This document shows positions 33,360 through 44,806 of a stretch of DNA of 64,000 nucleotides, one piece after another. The DNA is taken from NCBI GenBank assembly GCA_022457065.1, contig JAJGBQ010000004.1, positions 434,001 to 498,000 of the forward strand, given 5' to 3'. Numbering within the stretch: position 1 is the first letter of the stretch; each line of letters begins with the position of its first letter. Source of the stretch: Curvularia sp. ZM96. Its lineage: Eukaryota > Ascomycota > Dothideomycetes > Pleosporales > Pleosporaceae. The notes beneath the pieces were generated by a model. It made no database searches and was not told where the DNA came from. It was given only the letters and a program-made list of their open reading frames with translations. The position numbers and the translations under genes were made by a program.

Positions 33360-34110
33360 TTATAATTGATTTGTCGTTGTTCGAACGGCCGCTGGATCAG
33401 AAACACCAAAGAAAGCGTTTCGAGGAGGAGAGCCGCATGTGGCTGCGGCATCTTCTTTGACGTCTCCAGAATGACATATTCCAGTAGCGAAGTGATTTCC
33501 GACATGGAGCATGCAAGTTCGAAGTAGTCTTGAAGTAACGATGCGCTCTGATTTCATGTATTTCGGATTGAGCGTGGCGTCATGTTCACAACTAGGGCTG
33601 CAGTCAGCAAGATGGGATGATCTTCACAATGGCGGTAACTCACGTCTAGTGGGAAGTCTGCATGAGGGAGAACGGTGTTTCTGAAAGGAGCGTTGTCCTT
33701 TCGAGTATAAGGACCAATCTGTTCCGCATTGAACCTCTTCCTTGACGACATCTAAATGTCTAGTCAGAAAACAACTTAGCAATCAATCAGCCAAAATCCG
33801 AAAGGGCGTGGAATGTTTATACGTACCTCTAGACTTGACGTGCCAAGAACCGAATGCGTAGACGCTGCAGTTCCAAATCCTCTATTTCCTCGTTCCTCTC
33901 GTAACTCAAATAAAGAATAGCTGAATCTTGATGAGAATTCCTAGGACGACAAAAATGGTCGCTGTCAGCCATCTTCCATTCGGTGTGCCTCCGACGCACG
34001 GCCGCTGAAACTTGGTGATTAGGTGACTACCAAGCAGTAGATGTCTTTTGCACCAGCGACCGAATATCTAGATACCAGAACTGGGAGGTTATATTGTAGA
34101 AGCGATATCC
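33360..34110 (-). pseudogene. Remnant of a multi-exon gene, family not recognised
   Basis: Reading leftwards, coding-like pieces line up with good splice sites. One piece (about 34110-33998, containing YRFYNITSQFWYLDIRS) is interrupted by an in-frame TAG. A clean exon 33940-33827 is exactly 38 codons (EFSSRFSYSLFELREERG), flanked by a CTAG acceptor and a GTACGT donor. After a 75-nt intron (33752-33826) the next exon opens with MSSRKRFNAEQIGPYTRK and ends at a GTGAGT donor near 33643. The last piece (SCEHDATLNPKYMKSER to a stop at 33360) is open but in the wrong phase. One nonsense codon plus one phase break suggest a decayed gene. Alternative: an intact gene with unusual splicing. I cannot name the product. 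Confidence 0.35.
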
Positions 34111-37100
34111 ACCGGAATGAAGTGTCTGGGTTCTGTACCTTCCTTCAAGTATATAGTTGGTAGCGAGTCCGCGGCTGCAGAACGTAAAAGGACCTGCACG
34201 CTCCTCGTCTCAATACTTATGACGATCGGTTTGTCGCATACTTTTCAACAAGCCAGATTGTGGAACTTACATCCAGTCAAAGTTCGAGAGCCGCCGCGTC
34301 GCCTGAAATCGCATCCCATTTTGTCGAGCCTACATTTCTATGGCGTGGTCGATCCGGGATTGAAGAACGTGCAAGATACTATCGGATGGAGTATGTGCTG
34401 CCGGCTTCGTCTTCGTCCTTGAGAGAGCTGACCGTGTCCCATGAGAATACGTCGATGCCCTCGTATAAGACGCAGTTTCTAGCACACGAACACATGAACG
34501 AGGATCGAACGCCATGGTCAAGAGTCACATGAGGAAGTAGCCGCGAGTAGTCAGCGCATCCTATTTGTTCGCAATCGTAGCCGACGGGAGTATAGTGAGC
34601 GAGCGTGACAAAGACGAAATGGAAAATTGCGTTGTCACTGACAAGGAAGAAGACGGCGAATGGGCAAGCTCCCGCGGGAACAGCATCGTAGTGGCCGTAG
34701 GAAGTTTCGGCATGTGAAGATTGCGAGGACAGTCGCTCGACAAGACGTGACGTCCTGGATCGATGTAACCAGCGTATGCCTCGCAGCTCTACTCCCTGGC
34801 CGACCTCGGTCCGAAGCTTTTGAAGCTGGGCATTTGCGGACTGAGCCGCATGATATAAGACTTCAGGATCTTGAGATGGGTTGAAGTAGACATGTTGTCG
34901 GGATAGTGAGGTTGGAATATACATGCAGAAAATGTGTGATTATACTAAATTAAAAAAGTGTGATATATAACAAAAGTTGAAGATGATGATCACATAGTGA
35001 AGGCCCTGTAAAGGTAGGAATTGAATGATTCTTGTATCCGTGGCATATCTTGTCACCACTGACGTCTTGGTCACGATTGCAGCCATCACAAAATTGCTGT
35101 CCTACTTGCTAACACAGTTTTACCACCACAGCTCTACAACTGTTGCTGCGTTTGCGACCATGATTGCCATCGCGCAACTACCCGAGCTACCTCCCGCAAA
35201 CTGCAGAAAGCCAAGCAAAACACCGAATCACCATCGCACCCTATACCATTTACAGAGATTCTCAAAGGAGACAAGCAATTACCACTCATCACGCCACGGA
35301 TCCTGATCCTTGCGTCGCATCCCCGCGCCTCGTCCCCACTGTAAGCAAATGCCCTGTGCACTATGCTTGTCACGACGACTAGTCTCGCCAAACGAGTTTG
35401 TCGAGACCTCGTGAGAGAACAAATAAGCACATATCGAAGAGATTGCAGGCCAGAAAACAAATTTCCAGTGATCCGAATGCGAGAGGAGAAGCAAATCACG
35501 CCGTTATCCCGCTTCCGCAAATAGCAACGAGGAGAATAGGAGAATTAAGCTAAACAGCGCCTCTTGGTTCAGGCGGACGACGAAATAAGAAAGCAAAAGT
35601 CCCCTTGATTAAAATTAGCGATGCCATAATTGCTTATTTCCGCGCCTTTTGGCTGTAGTAGAAACGCCCCACGTGGGTACGCGGGCTTACTCGCAGCGCC
35701 TTGGCTCGCTTGTTTGCCTGCAGATGCAGGCGCAGGTGCATTTGATGATGCAAGCCAGGCAGCGGGCCGGCGCAAGTGCCGATAGGTACATGTGCAGCTG
35801 GTGCCAGGGGAGAAATAACAATCAAAACATGATGGCCCTGCGAAATAGCCCCTGAGAGTAGGCATCGATGCTGGATGCCGGTGCTACAAAGCGCATTGGT
35901 TACTTCGATCCTTGCCTCATTACTACGCGTTTCGATGATAGCTAGGAGCTTGTTCCCTGCTATAGGGGCGTGGCTAAGGGGAGAAAGCTGTCTGGATAAA
36001 GATAGTATGGCTGCAGTATGGGGAGTGAAAGGCTGCACATAGCGATATCCAGTACGACTACGATGACAGGTATGCCTGCCTACTTGCTTCATACAATTGA
36101 AAAAAAGTATCATGTCTTATGGGAAACGTAAACGAAGGGGAGCTGTGGATATCACAGTTTTCCACCTCAGAAGAGGCTTTCTTAGTATGCGCGTGGCGCA
36201 GATAGTGGCGTCGGATGGTCTATTGCTTTGCCATGAGTATTGGATGGCCGTCTCTTCGCTGCATGTGAATGGGTTGAAGGATGCAGTAAGAACTTGGGAT
36301 ATGCGATTGGCTGGAAAAAGAGGATACGTCTTCTCTTTCAATGAATTGGGGCAGTGCAGAGTCGCTATTGAATTTTTCCCATGGCGAAGTGGCTGGCGCA
36401 AACGCCAAAGGTAGGAGAAGTCGAGCAGTGGAATGACATTATCCTATTGTAAAGTTTGGAGTCAAAGGATAAAGATCCTATTGGCATTGCGTTGTGGAGC
36501 AGAAGCATTACAACATGTGAAGATGGTGTGAAAGAAAATGTCTGGCCAATTCACATGGCGTGAATGAAGTGTCGTTAAGCAGTATGGTTGACTAGTGTGA
36601 GATGACGAAAGCCGAACACGACTGGGCCAGCATATCCTTTCAGCCCCAACCTCAAGCCTTCTAGATCTCGCCGACCAAGCATGGAATCACCTGACAATGC
36701 AGTCGACTCATCGCGAGATCCAGAACTCGCATCCACGGTCAGCCCGTCGATACGCTTTACGCGAGGAGTAAAGCTGCGGGGTCTGGAAGTATTTACACCC
36801 TGTTAAGGTGATGACTCCGGCGGCAAGCATGTACAGCCTTGTTGGTCCAGATCTGAACCTACATCCTCGCCTGACGCGGGTTTCCAGGTCTCACCGGCTC
36901 CGCAGATCTAAGTGGCTCTCCATGTACCTTCGGCCTCGCCTTCATTCATACCGAGTCTAAGCCTTGAGGCGCTGTGGTGTAGATGCCGGTAGTCCCAGGC
37001 GGCACGGGACGGCCGTAGGGCGCCCATAGCGCGTCCGGAGCTCTACGCGAGCTCGACAAGATTGTGTAGCGTACTGTGGATGAGCTGAGTAGAGACCAGA

Positions 37101-39315
37101 CTATGTCTCGAAGCAGCGGTGTGTTTCTGTATTGCTAGGGCTGCGGGGATGAGCTAATCTCGCTAGCTTCCCAAGCGGACAACAGAAAAACGACTTCACA
37201 AACGGCAGCCCTAGGAGAACCGAGAGCTTGGATAGGCGAGTAGTGTTAAGTCAGCCAATGGCTTCTGTCGTCACTGCTTGTCTTGAAGTTAAACAAATAC
37301 ACTCTGTTTGGTACTCTGGTTTGTCGAAGCTTCATGGTACGAGTGATATGTGCAAAATGGTCGGAAATCTTTTAGATCCACTGCCCTGACGCCGGTGTTG
37401 AGGTTTGGCTTCTGAAGATGCGTAGTCGACTACTTTTCAGGCAACCCGTAGGTACGGGCTGGGATGTTGTGGAATGTGCTTGATTCGACTTGATCCACAA
37501 CTGGGCGTGAACACGATCGTCTCGTGTCAGCCTCGACTCGCCAAAAAAGCGAAAGTGGGGAGAAACACCTAGACCCTGAAGTCCAGAAATTGTTCCTGTA
37601 GCTTCCAGTTTGAGACCTGCATCTGTGTGGGCGATTGATACCATGGTACGGTGTATCCGGTGAGAGACGACCTCGCGTACTGGCTGGCTGTCTACATCCA
37701 AGCCACAGCGGGGAATGCTCTTTCAATGCTGCTATGCAGCCCATCTTTTTTTAACTGTTGAAGCCAGCCAGGTCCCCAATTGTAGAGCCTGGGTCGCAAC
37801 GTGGAAGGGTATTCGCTTGTGAACCCTCGGATTTGGCTAGCGTAGTACAAGGAACAACGTTGCTAGGGCAGCCCCAGCATGGCGTTTTGTCTGCCACGTT
37901 GGATAATGGGACTAGCCCCGCATCTCAGCTTGCGTGTGGAAACAGCCATCGTAGACGAGAGTCTGGTCGGACATGAGCGATGGCTGGCGTAGCAAGTGGA
38001 GCGAAGCGCGCTAAGGGCACAGTGAGAGTGCTGGGCGAGAAATCTCTGAATCCAACCCAGAGTGCGCAAAGGGCTATGAGGCACTGAGGTGGTGTTGATT
38101 GGAATTATGACGACAACGAGGGGCAATTTATCCAGGCGGATGGTTGTGATGCTGGCTAGATGGTTTCCAAGATGCTGATCTCATTTCAAGGGCGGGAACG
38201 GAGCCCATGGCTATGGGAGAACGTAGCCAGGGGCCGGATCCAGTCCGTGATGCCGGACCAGAAGGTCGGATGGCCGGCAGAGATAGCGTCACTGGTTACA
38301 GGGGACAGCCATGTTTGGCTGTTAGCGGTACTAGGCACAATGGGCCAGCTTGTCATGTTGATGCCAGGCCCGAGTCGCGCTGGCAAGGCTCCGTGCGTCG
38401 CTAGCAACGCAAGGGGGATGACAACGAGAGCTGAGATGGGCTGTTTCGGTCGAGAGATGGTGGAACGAGGCAGAGGTCCACTGTGTGATGGCAGACGCGG
38501 ACGTGCAAGAGGGAGCGGAGGGTCAATTGGCTGTTGATAGGGAAATATTGGACTCTGCCGACAGCAGGACGCTAGAGCGCGCTAGACCCGGAGCGGTGAG
38601 CCGCACTAACCGGTTGAGGCGAGCCGGGCCCGTTTGAGGCAGACGGCGCAGGCACGGTTCCTGGCAGCTACGACGCTTGTGGAAACCAAGACGAGCTATC
38701 TCCCGTCTCCAGCCCCATTGTCGCTTGGAGCACATCAACCTCGTCACCAAAGTTCATTGTCTGTCGAATAAGCTCTGGCCTCAGCTTCTCCCGTCGCTAT
38801 TTCCGGCATGATGCCTGGCTGTCCCCCATGCCCGCCATCACAATGCCTTCGGTCAGAGCGACGTATCCAGCTGCCGAACACGCCCGTGGCTTGAAGCATC
38901 GTACCACCCGGCATGGCCTCCCTGCTCAACCCCATCGTCGGAAACATTGAGTCCAGTCTGTACGCCACCAAAGCCAGCGGCGCCATACTGAAGCTTGTAT
39001 CGTGGCTCCCATCTTTCCCACTCGCCATGGCCTCAATGCTTCCCAATTCGGCCAAGTCGACAAGCTTCACCATCATGGGACCGCATACCTCTCCTTGCCC
39101 AGGCGGCGGAGTGTGTCCAGCAACGACGGTGGCTTCCACCTAGTACCCCAACGTCTTGACTCGTATTTTTTCATCGCGGTGCAACAGGTATAAGTAAGAC
39201 GTCTTATCTCGCCGGATCAATACCCTCATCCTCATCCAACGCACTCCCCAACCTTCACTCCACAGCCAAGCTTCCAACCCTTCTCGGTTCCTCTACCCAA
39301 CTACCAACCTTCAAG
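34111..39315. other. 5.2-kb stretch without a supportable gene
   Basis: Open frames up to about 180 codons occur (34379-34924 minus, 35634-36113 minus, 38160-38537 plus) but none shows a domain, signal peptide plus Cys pattern, or consistent exon structure. A coding-like 41-codon run starts at 36679 (MESPDNAVDSSRDP) and stops at once. The stretch may hold further decayed genes. The last 100 bp lead into the secreted protein gene with TATAAG at 39189-39194 and a pyrimidine-rich leader. Confidence 0.45.
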
Positions 39316-40478
39316 ATGCGCAACGTCCTCCTCGCTGCTACTGCTCTCAGCAGTTTGGCTGCTGCCCTTCCCCAGAAGATTGCCATTGAGGCTGCTTTGG
39401 CTGTTCCCAAGCCCGCCGTCCTTGGGCCCAAGGTTGAGGAGAAGCCCAACACCGACCACTACGACCAGAACAAGACCCAGCAGGACGTCGCCGAGTCTGT
39501 TGCCAGCACTGGTGTCCAGAAGACCACTAAGCGCTCAGAGGACGATGCTTGTGCCCTGCAGTCCGGAGGGTATGTCGATATTCAAGCACCTCATTGCTGA
39601 ACAAGTCCGCTAACGATACATGCAGTGCCGGCATTGTCCCCGGTGATGGTGCCGTCTCTGACTACTTGGATGTGAGCAACGATCTCAGGAAGGCAGCCAG
39701 GGACGCAGTCACTCCCGGAGGCTACAAACAGGCTTTCAAGGACCAGGCCGCAGCCACTGAGCAGATTGGTTACTTGACCTACAAGAACATTGACGACGGC
39801 ACTTACAACGTTCAACAATGTGCCGACTTCTGCGAAAGCGAGAAGTTCTGCCTTGGCTTCAACATCTACGCCGAGCGTGATCCCAAGAACAAGCCTGCCG
39901 CCGGCTGCCCCAACCCTGAGCCCATCACCAACATCAAGTGTGCCCTCTTCGGATACCCCGTCTCCATCAACTCTGCTACCAACAAGGGCCAGCCCCGCGA
40001 GCAATTCGAGGTTGTCATCACTGCCAGCAACGGTTACTCCAAGGCGGATCCCACCTCCTGCGTAGCCCCTCTTTCTGTTGACGACTTCAAGGCCCCTACC
40101 AAGCTCCCTGCTGCCATCAACGCGCCCCTTGACACCAAGAACGGCAAAGAATACGACACCTACAACGGCATGCGCCTCTTCAACGAGAACCCATACGACC
40201 CTAGCCTTTGCGCCGCTGCTTGTGAGGCTCAGACTGCCTTCGACAAGGAGCACCTCGTCGATACCGAGGGCAACTACAAGCCATGCAACTTCTTCACCTC
40301 CTACATCCTGACCAAGAACGGTGTTCCTCTCGGCACTTACTGCTCTTTCTACACTCGTACTTGGGGCACCGAATACGCCGTCAACACCGGCTACGACTGG
40401 GAGGCTGACCAGTACCGCGTCGTCTGCCCTGCTTCCTACGAGATTACCACCGCCGACTCCGGCCACAAGGATATCTAA
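39316..40478 (+). CDS. Secreted Cys-containing protein with PAN/apple-like repeats, unknown function
   Basis: Two exons, 39316-39569 and 39626-40478, 368 residues; the 56-nt intron joins ALQSGG to AGIVPGDG. N-terminal signal MRNVLLAATALSSLAAA is followed by a proregion ending TTKR before SEDDAC, a likely Kex2 site. The mature part has two related segments: CADFCESEKFCLGFNIYAE and CAAACEAQTAFDKEH with CNFFTSYIL and YCSFYTR, Cys spacing reminiscent of PAN/apple modules. A TATAAG box lies 127 bp upstream and the leader is C/T-rich with CATCC repeats, features of a highly expressed fungal gene; codon choice strongly prefers C-ending codons. Such proteins are common in plant-associated and saprobic ascomycetes and have no assigned activity. 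Confidence 0.88.
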
Positions 40479-41109
40479 TATGAGTATACAAGGAGGTTAT
40501 GATACGAAGTATGGGGATGACTAGGATGTACATAAAATGATTATTCGATTTCCTTTCTAATGATATAATATAACGGTTTACATAACACATGTGCATCTTT
40601 GCTATCTTGAGTGATATCAGCAGCGAAATGATGACAATATCAGGAGTCTCTCCAAAATCGGCTTTTCATACGAACCTGCGTATGCTCGATCTTCGCCCCC
40701 AACCTAGCGTGTCGTCCATGCGGATTTGTCCGACCATTACAAAGCTGTGCAGCCTCCATCTCCACCTCGTCCAGACACTTGCTACCATGACCAAGCAACT
40801 GTGGTGCACGAGGTGGATGACGCTAGCCCAATACTTCTTGCAGGTGTAGCTACTGTTACGTCTCCAACGTCAGACACCAATGGCGATGTTCCAGGTCGCT
40901 CCACCACGGTAGCCTATTCCACTTGAAGAAGGAGGGATGACAGATGCATACCATTCAGCACGGCACTGCAAGTATAAGACTGTGCAACGCCCACTTGCAT
41001 CTCACAGCAACAGTCTGACAAGGCCTCCAACATAAACATCACGGTACCCACCTAGGCTCACAAGGCTCTCAGCCTCGTCCCCAACCCAAACCACCACCAA
41101 TTGCCCAAC
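40479..41109. other. Intergenic spacer
   Basis: 631 bp. A 66-codon open tail (40726-40926) preceded by a CCTAG acceptor-like site reads as coding-like (YHDQATVVHEVDDASP) but no partner exon was found. Otherwise 3' flank and promoter of the hydrolase. Confidence 0.4.
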
Positions 41110-42080
41110 ATGTCGAGCCAACCCACCGTCGTCATAGTTCCAGGCTCCTTCTGCTTCGGAGACATTTACAATGAAGTCCTCGATCCCCTCCGCGCAAAAG
41201 GCTACGACATCCAAGTTATCGAGCCCCCTTGCTACCCCGCCGGCTACCTACGCGGGTCAGAGAGCGGTGCCGCCCCACCAAACATGTACGCTGATGCGCG
41301 CTACATCCACGAGCATGTCGAGAAACTAGCCGACGAGGGCAAGGAAGTCGTGCTCGTTGCTCACAGCTATGGTGGTCTGTGTTACCCCCCCCCCCAAGTC
41401 TGAGGAATTTGTGATACTTCAAAGATGGCTGACACATGATGATATATGATATATAGGCGTCCCTTCAACCGAGAGTTTAAAAGGCGTGACGAAGAAAGAG
41501 CGGGAGCAGCAGGGCAAGAAAGGTGGCGTAGTTCGCATGGCGTATCTCTCTGCACTGGCGCCTCGATTGGGAGAGACAGGGTTTCAGACGCTTGGAGAGT
41601 CGATGGGTGAGCCGCCACAAGTGGGTGAAGTACGTCTCCCAAAAAAAACCCCCCCCCATCTTTCTAGCATTCATTCAGACTAATTGATCGGCTATCTAGG
41701 ATGGCTGGATGTACCACACCAACTTCGCAGGCGTAGCAGCGCTTTGCTGCAGCGATCTCCCGCTGGAAGAGGGAATCGTTCAAGTAGAGAAGATGGGCAA
41801 GCACTTTGGCGGTTGCTTTGTTGATGCGCTCACACATGCGGGCTACAAAGATGTGCCTGTGTCGTGGTTTTTTTGCGAAAAGGATCTCGTTGTGACGCCG
41901 CAGGTTCAGCAGGCAGCGATTGAGACCATCGAGGCGAGCTGGGTAGGCACAGAGAGGGAGGGCAAGAAAGTGGACGTGACGAGGGTGGAATGCGATCACT
42001 ATCCGTTTGTGCTGGAGGATAAGCGGGAGAAGGTGTTGGCGTGGGTTGAGGGACTGGTGAAGAAGGGTGGGGATGATTAG
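41110..42080 (+). CDS. Alpha/beta hydrolase (AB hydrolase-1 family)
   Basis: Three exons: 41110-41374, 41457-41629 and 41700-42080, 272 residues, introns 82 and 70 nt. The fold starts with VVIVPGSFCFGDIYNEVLDP, the oxyanion-hole strand-loop. The nucleophile elbow VLVAHSYGG is completed across the first intron (YGG-VPSTES). Late acid FFCEKDLVVTP and the histidine of CDHYPFVLED complete the Ser-Asp-His triad. No signal peptide, so cytosolic. Substrate unknown; similar fungal proteins are annotated as esterase-like or as salicylate-esterase-like, which sequence alone cannot settle. Both introns contain long C homopolymers (11 and 9 bases), the second directly after eight A. Confidence 0.92.
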
Positions 42081-44386
42081 GAAGGAAAGTATGGCGGAGG
42101 GCAGGTTCTTGTTGACAAGGAGTGCGCATTCCCACGGCGAGTACAAACTCGTAAGTATTTTGATATTAGCAGCCTTAACAAAGAAAAAAATCCCAAGCCT
42201 TCGCGAGCTTTTCCTACTTCAGTTACCTATTGCTGTGTCAGAAAGAAAAACTCTACTACGGCCTTCACATACTCACACAACTCTACACCCGATTTCCAGC
42301 TAGTTTGTCAGTCCATCTCATGACAAACCAATAGATACGCACTCTCATCCCGTGACTCGCAGAAAAAGGCCACCGCAGCTTACGATATAACCACAAGTTA
42401 CGAATCGAGTACGCAAGTCGATCCCATCATCAAGTCAACAATAGACTTCAAAAAGACCCCGTAACCTTTTGCTCTTCATCCCCTAAGCAGGAGACAAACC
42501 CTACCTAAAACAGATCTGCATTCTTGTGCACCACATCCCCTTCTCCAACATCTCCAACACTGCCTTCCCCTCTTCGTCTCCTCTTCTCTCAAGCAAGGGC
42601 ATCTAATCTCACATCATACCCTACTCCTCCGTAGGTAGCACCGCCACCTCCGCTTCCCAGCCCCAGCCCCAGTCCCAGCCACCAGTCTCAAACCCTAATC
42701 TTTTCCCATCTTATCATGCCTTTTATGTACCTTCCCTTCCCTTCCCTTCCCCCCTGCCTGAATCACTTAAAACCCTCCCCTTCCCGCCTAGGCTAGCCTA
42801 GCTTTCCCGCCACCGTTCGCATACCAAGGTGTTTCAATTATATGAATTGCATGTTACCGGGTTGGGGAAAGGTGGTTTTATGCCTTGTTAGGTCCTCTTT
42901 TTTCACTGGTTGAGAGAATGTGCACATGGTGCATATGCTCTTTTTTGACGTGCCTGACGTGCCCCTTTGGGTGCCTCAGATGTCGCATATGAAAGAGGGT
43001 GGGGCTTGCGATAGGCTTGGTGTGTAGTTAGATTTTCTTTCTCGCTGCATCTATTGCTTGAGAGGAGGAGGTTTGGAACAGTTGAACCACGTGCGTCGTG
43101 CTATGCTCTACCGTGCCGACGGTCTGGGTGAGATATGTGAATCAAACATGGAGATGGGAACGGGGGCCAGGGGAGAGGTGGAGATGGCAGGTGTAAGGGC
43201 ATGCGGGTGACGTGTGACAGAAGTTCGGGGTGAGTATCTTTTCTGGGTCTTGATTCCCGAATGGGTGAAACTGGGTTCTGTCTTGGTGGCGGTGGTGGGG
43301 TGGGGATGGGTTTGGCAGAAGGGGGGAAAAGTGGAGATGGGAAAGACAGGAACATGAAGACACGAGTAAAGATGTGGGGAATGAGTAGATGGCTGGGTTG
43401 GGACTATGATTCCCTTTTTGTGCCCTTGGATATTCTAGAAGTTCCACAGGTATACAGAAAAAGAAAGAAAAGTGGGAAGGTTGTTCAACATCGTACGCGT
43501 TCGTTTCACACTCTTCTCTCCAAGAAAGAGAGCGGAGATGCTTACCTCTTCCATCTCTTCCTCCTCCCTCGCTCCTTGCCCCAAAGCAACTCATCTCCGC
43601 GTCTCTAGCCCGAGCTCCGATTCAAAACGAGCTCGGCGAGGCGGCGATGAGGCATCACGGACTGTCGGTGGTGGCGCAGTGCCGTGGTGTGGAAGGGGAG
43701 AAAGAAGATGCGACATGCCGCGACAAAAGAAGTATAGGTTACCAGGCTTGGGGCGGGGTGAACGGGTAACACGGGTTCGAAAAAGGATGGAAAGAAAGAG
43801 AGATGGAAGGAGTAAAACATTATGCCAGCCATGAGAAACAGTGTGTATACCATCCCTTCTCCAACTTGTTGTCATCATGGTCGAAAGAGGAAGGCCAAGA
43901 AATAAAAGAAAAAACGATTGGATGAATCCTTCGTGCCTTGCATATGCCCCAGGTATCGTGAGTCTTTTTCTCTGCGTATTACGCCCAGTTCAGGCATCTG
44001 TCGGCGGGGGATGATGACGGTGGTGGTTGCATGTTTCGCCGCAGCTCGTCTGTAACTCAAGATGCCTCAGACGCGGGCTGAAACAAGGGCAAAAGCGATC
44101 AAGCGCATGAACTTGAATCCTCCTCTGAACCACGACCCCTTCTAAGCAGGACTACCAACCGACCTTCCCGTCGATCAAGTGTCGGTAATAATATAAGGGG
44201 TGAGGAAGCGCGGTGTAGCAATAGGAACTTTTCTCTTTACAACAAAAGAAAGTCTTGTTGTACGCACTACCTTTTGAAACACAATATTTGTTCATTCGCT
44301 CATTCGTTTGTTCGCATACAGTCGTTACGATAGAAGGATATTTCACTTTTTTTTTCGAAAAAAAGTGAACAACGTTGCTCTCCAAA
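42081..44386. other. Intergenic region between hydrolase and CFEM gene
   Basis: 2.3 kb. 42500-42800 is strongly pyrimidine-rich with CCTTC tandem units near 42735. 43100-43900 has purine-rich and C/T-rich blocks giving composition-driven frames. No gene supported. It ends in the CFEM leader hairpin. Confidence 0.5.
44342..44369 (+). promoter_or_regulatory. Perfect 12-bp hairpin with TTCG loop in the CFEM gene leader
   Basis: The arms 44342-44353 (TTCAC then seven T) and 44358-44369 (seven A then GTGAA) pair perfectly around a TTCG loop. The structure ends 17 nt before the ATG at 44387, inside the probable 5' leader. In RNA it would place a UUCG-loop stem just ahead of the start codon. Confidence 0.8.
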
Positions 44387-44806
44387 ATGCGCATCGCCAT
44401 CTCCATCGTTAGCTTAGCCGCAACTAGCGCCCTAGCATCGCCCATGTCACCACCACTATCACGGAGACAAGACGCCGCCATTGGTGTTGGTGTCGCGAGT
44501 GCAGGACCGTGTCCGGTAAGTCGTGTTTGACTACTCCTGTATTGTCAAAGCATGATGTGCTAATGAGGCTACTTTTTAGGCAAATTGCTGGAATGAAGCT
44601 GCAGTAGTAGCTGGCTGTGACCCCAACACAGATGACAACTGCTTATGCGGGCCCTTTTTCAACGCCGTCACATCGTGCACAGCGGCAGCATGTAGTATTG
44701 GCGAGAATTTGTGTACGTTTATCCCTGTGTAATGGGAGGAAAAAAAATGATGTGCTGACTCATGTGAATAGCTGCACTCAACTTCTTGAACGGCCCGTGC
44801 GAGTAG
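44387..44806 (+). CDS. Small secreted CFEM-domain protein
   Basis: CFEM proteins are fungal-specific eight-cysteine extracellular proteins; known members bind haem, sit in the wall, or act as effectors. Three exons: 44387-44515, 44580-44712 and 44772-44806, 98 residues, introns 64 and 59 nt. Signal peptide MRIAISIVSLAATSALA, then SRRQ, a likely dibasic processing site. The mature part holds all eight cysteines in CFEM order: GPCPANC, AGC, DDNCLCG, TSC, AAC and GPCE at the C-terminus. The Asp before CLC, usual for haem-binding members, is present (TDDNC). There is no C-terminal hydrophobic tail, so it is probably free rather than GPI-anchored. It lies alone, with large flanking spacers. Confidence 0.93.

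Noticed and set aside
34379..34924. 181-codon minus-strand frame
   Set aside because: A partly protein-like translation, but an alternative frame and a too-short intron would be needed for a gene; no family recognised, so not called.
40726..40926. Open tail with an acceptor-like CCTAG before it
   Set aside because: Reads as coding-like but no upstream exon or start was found; kept only as a note.
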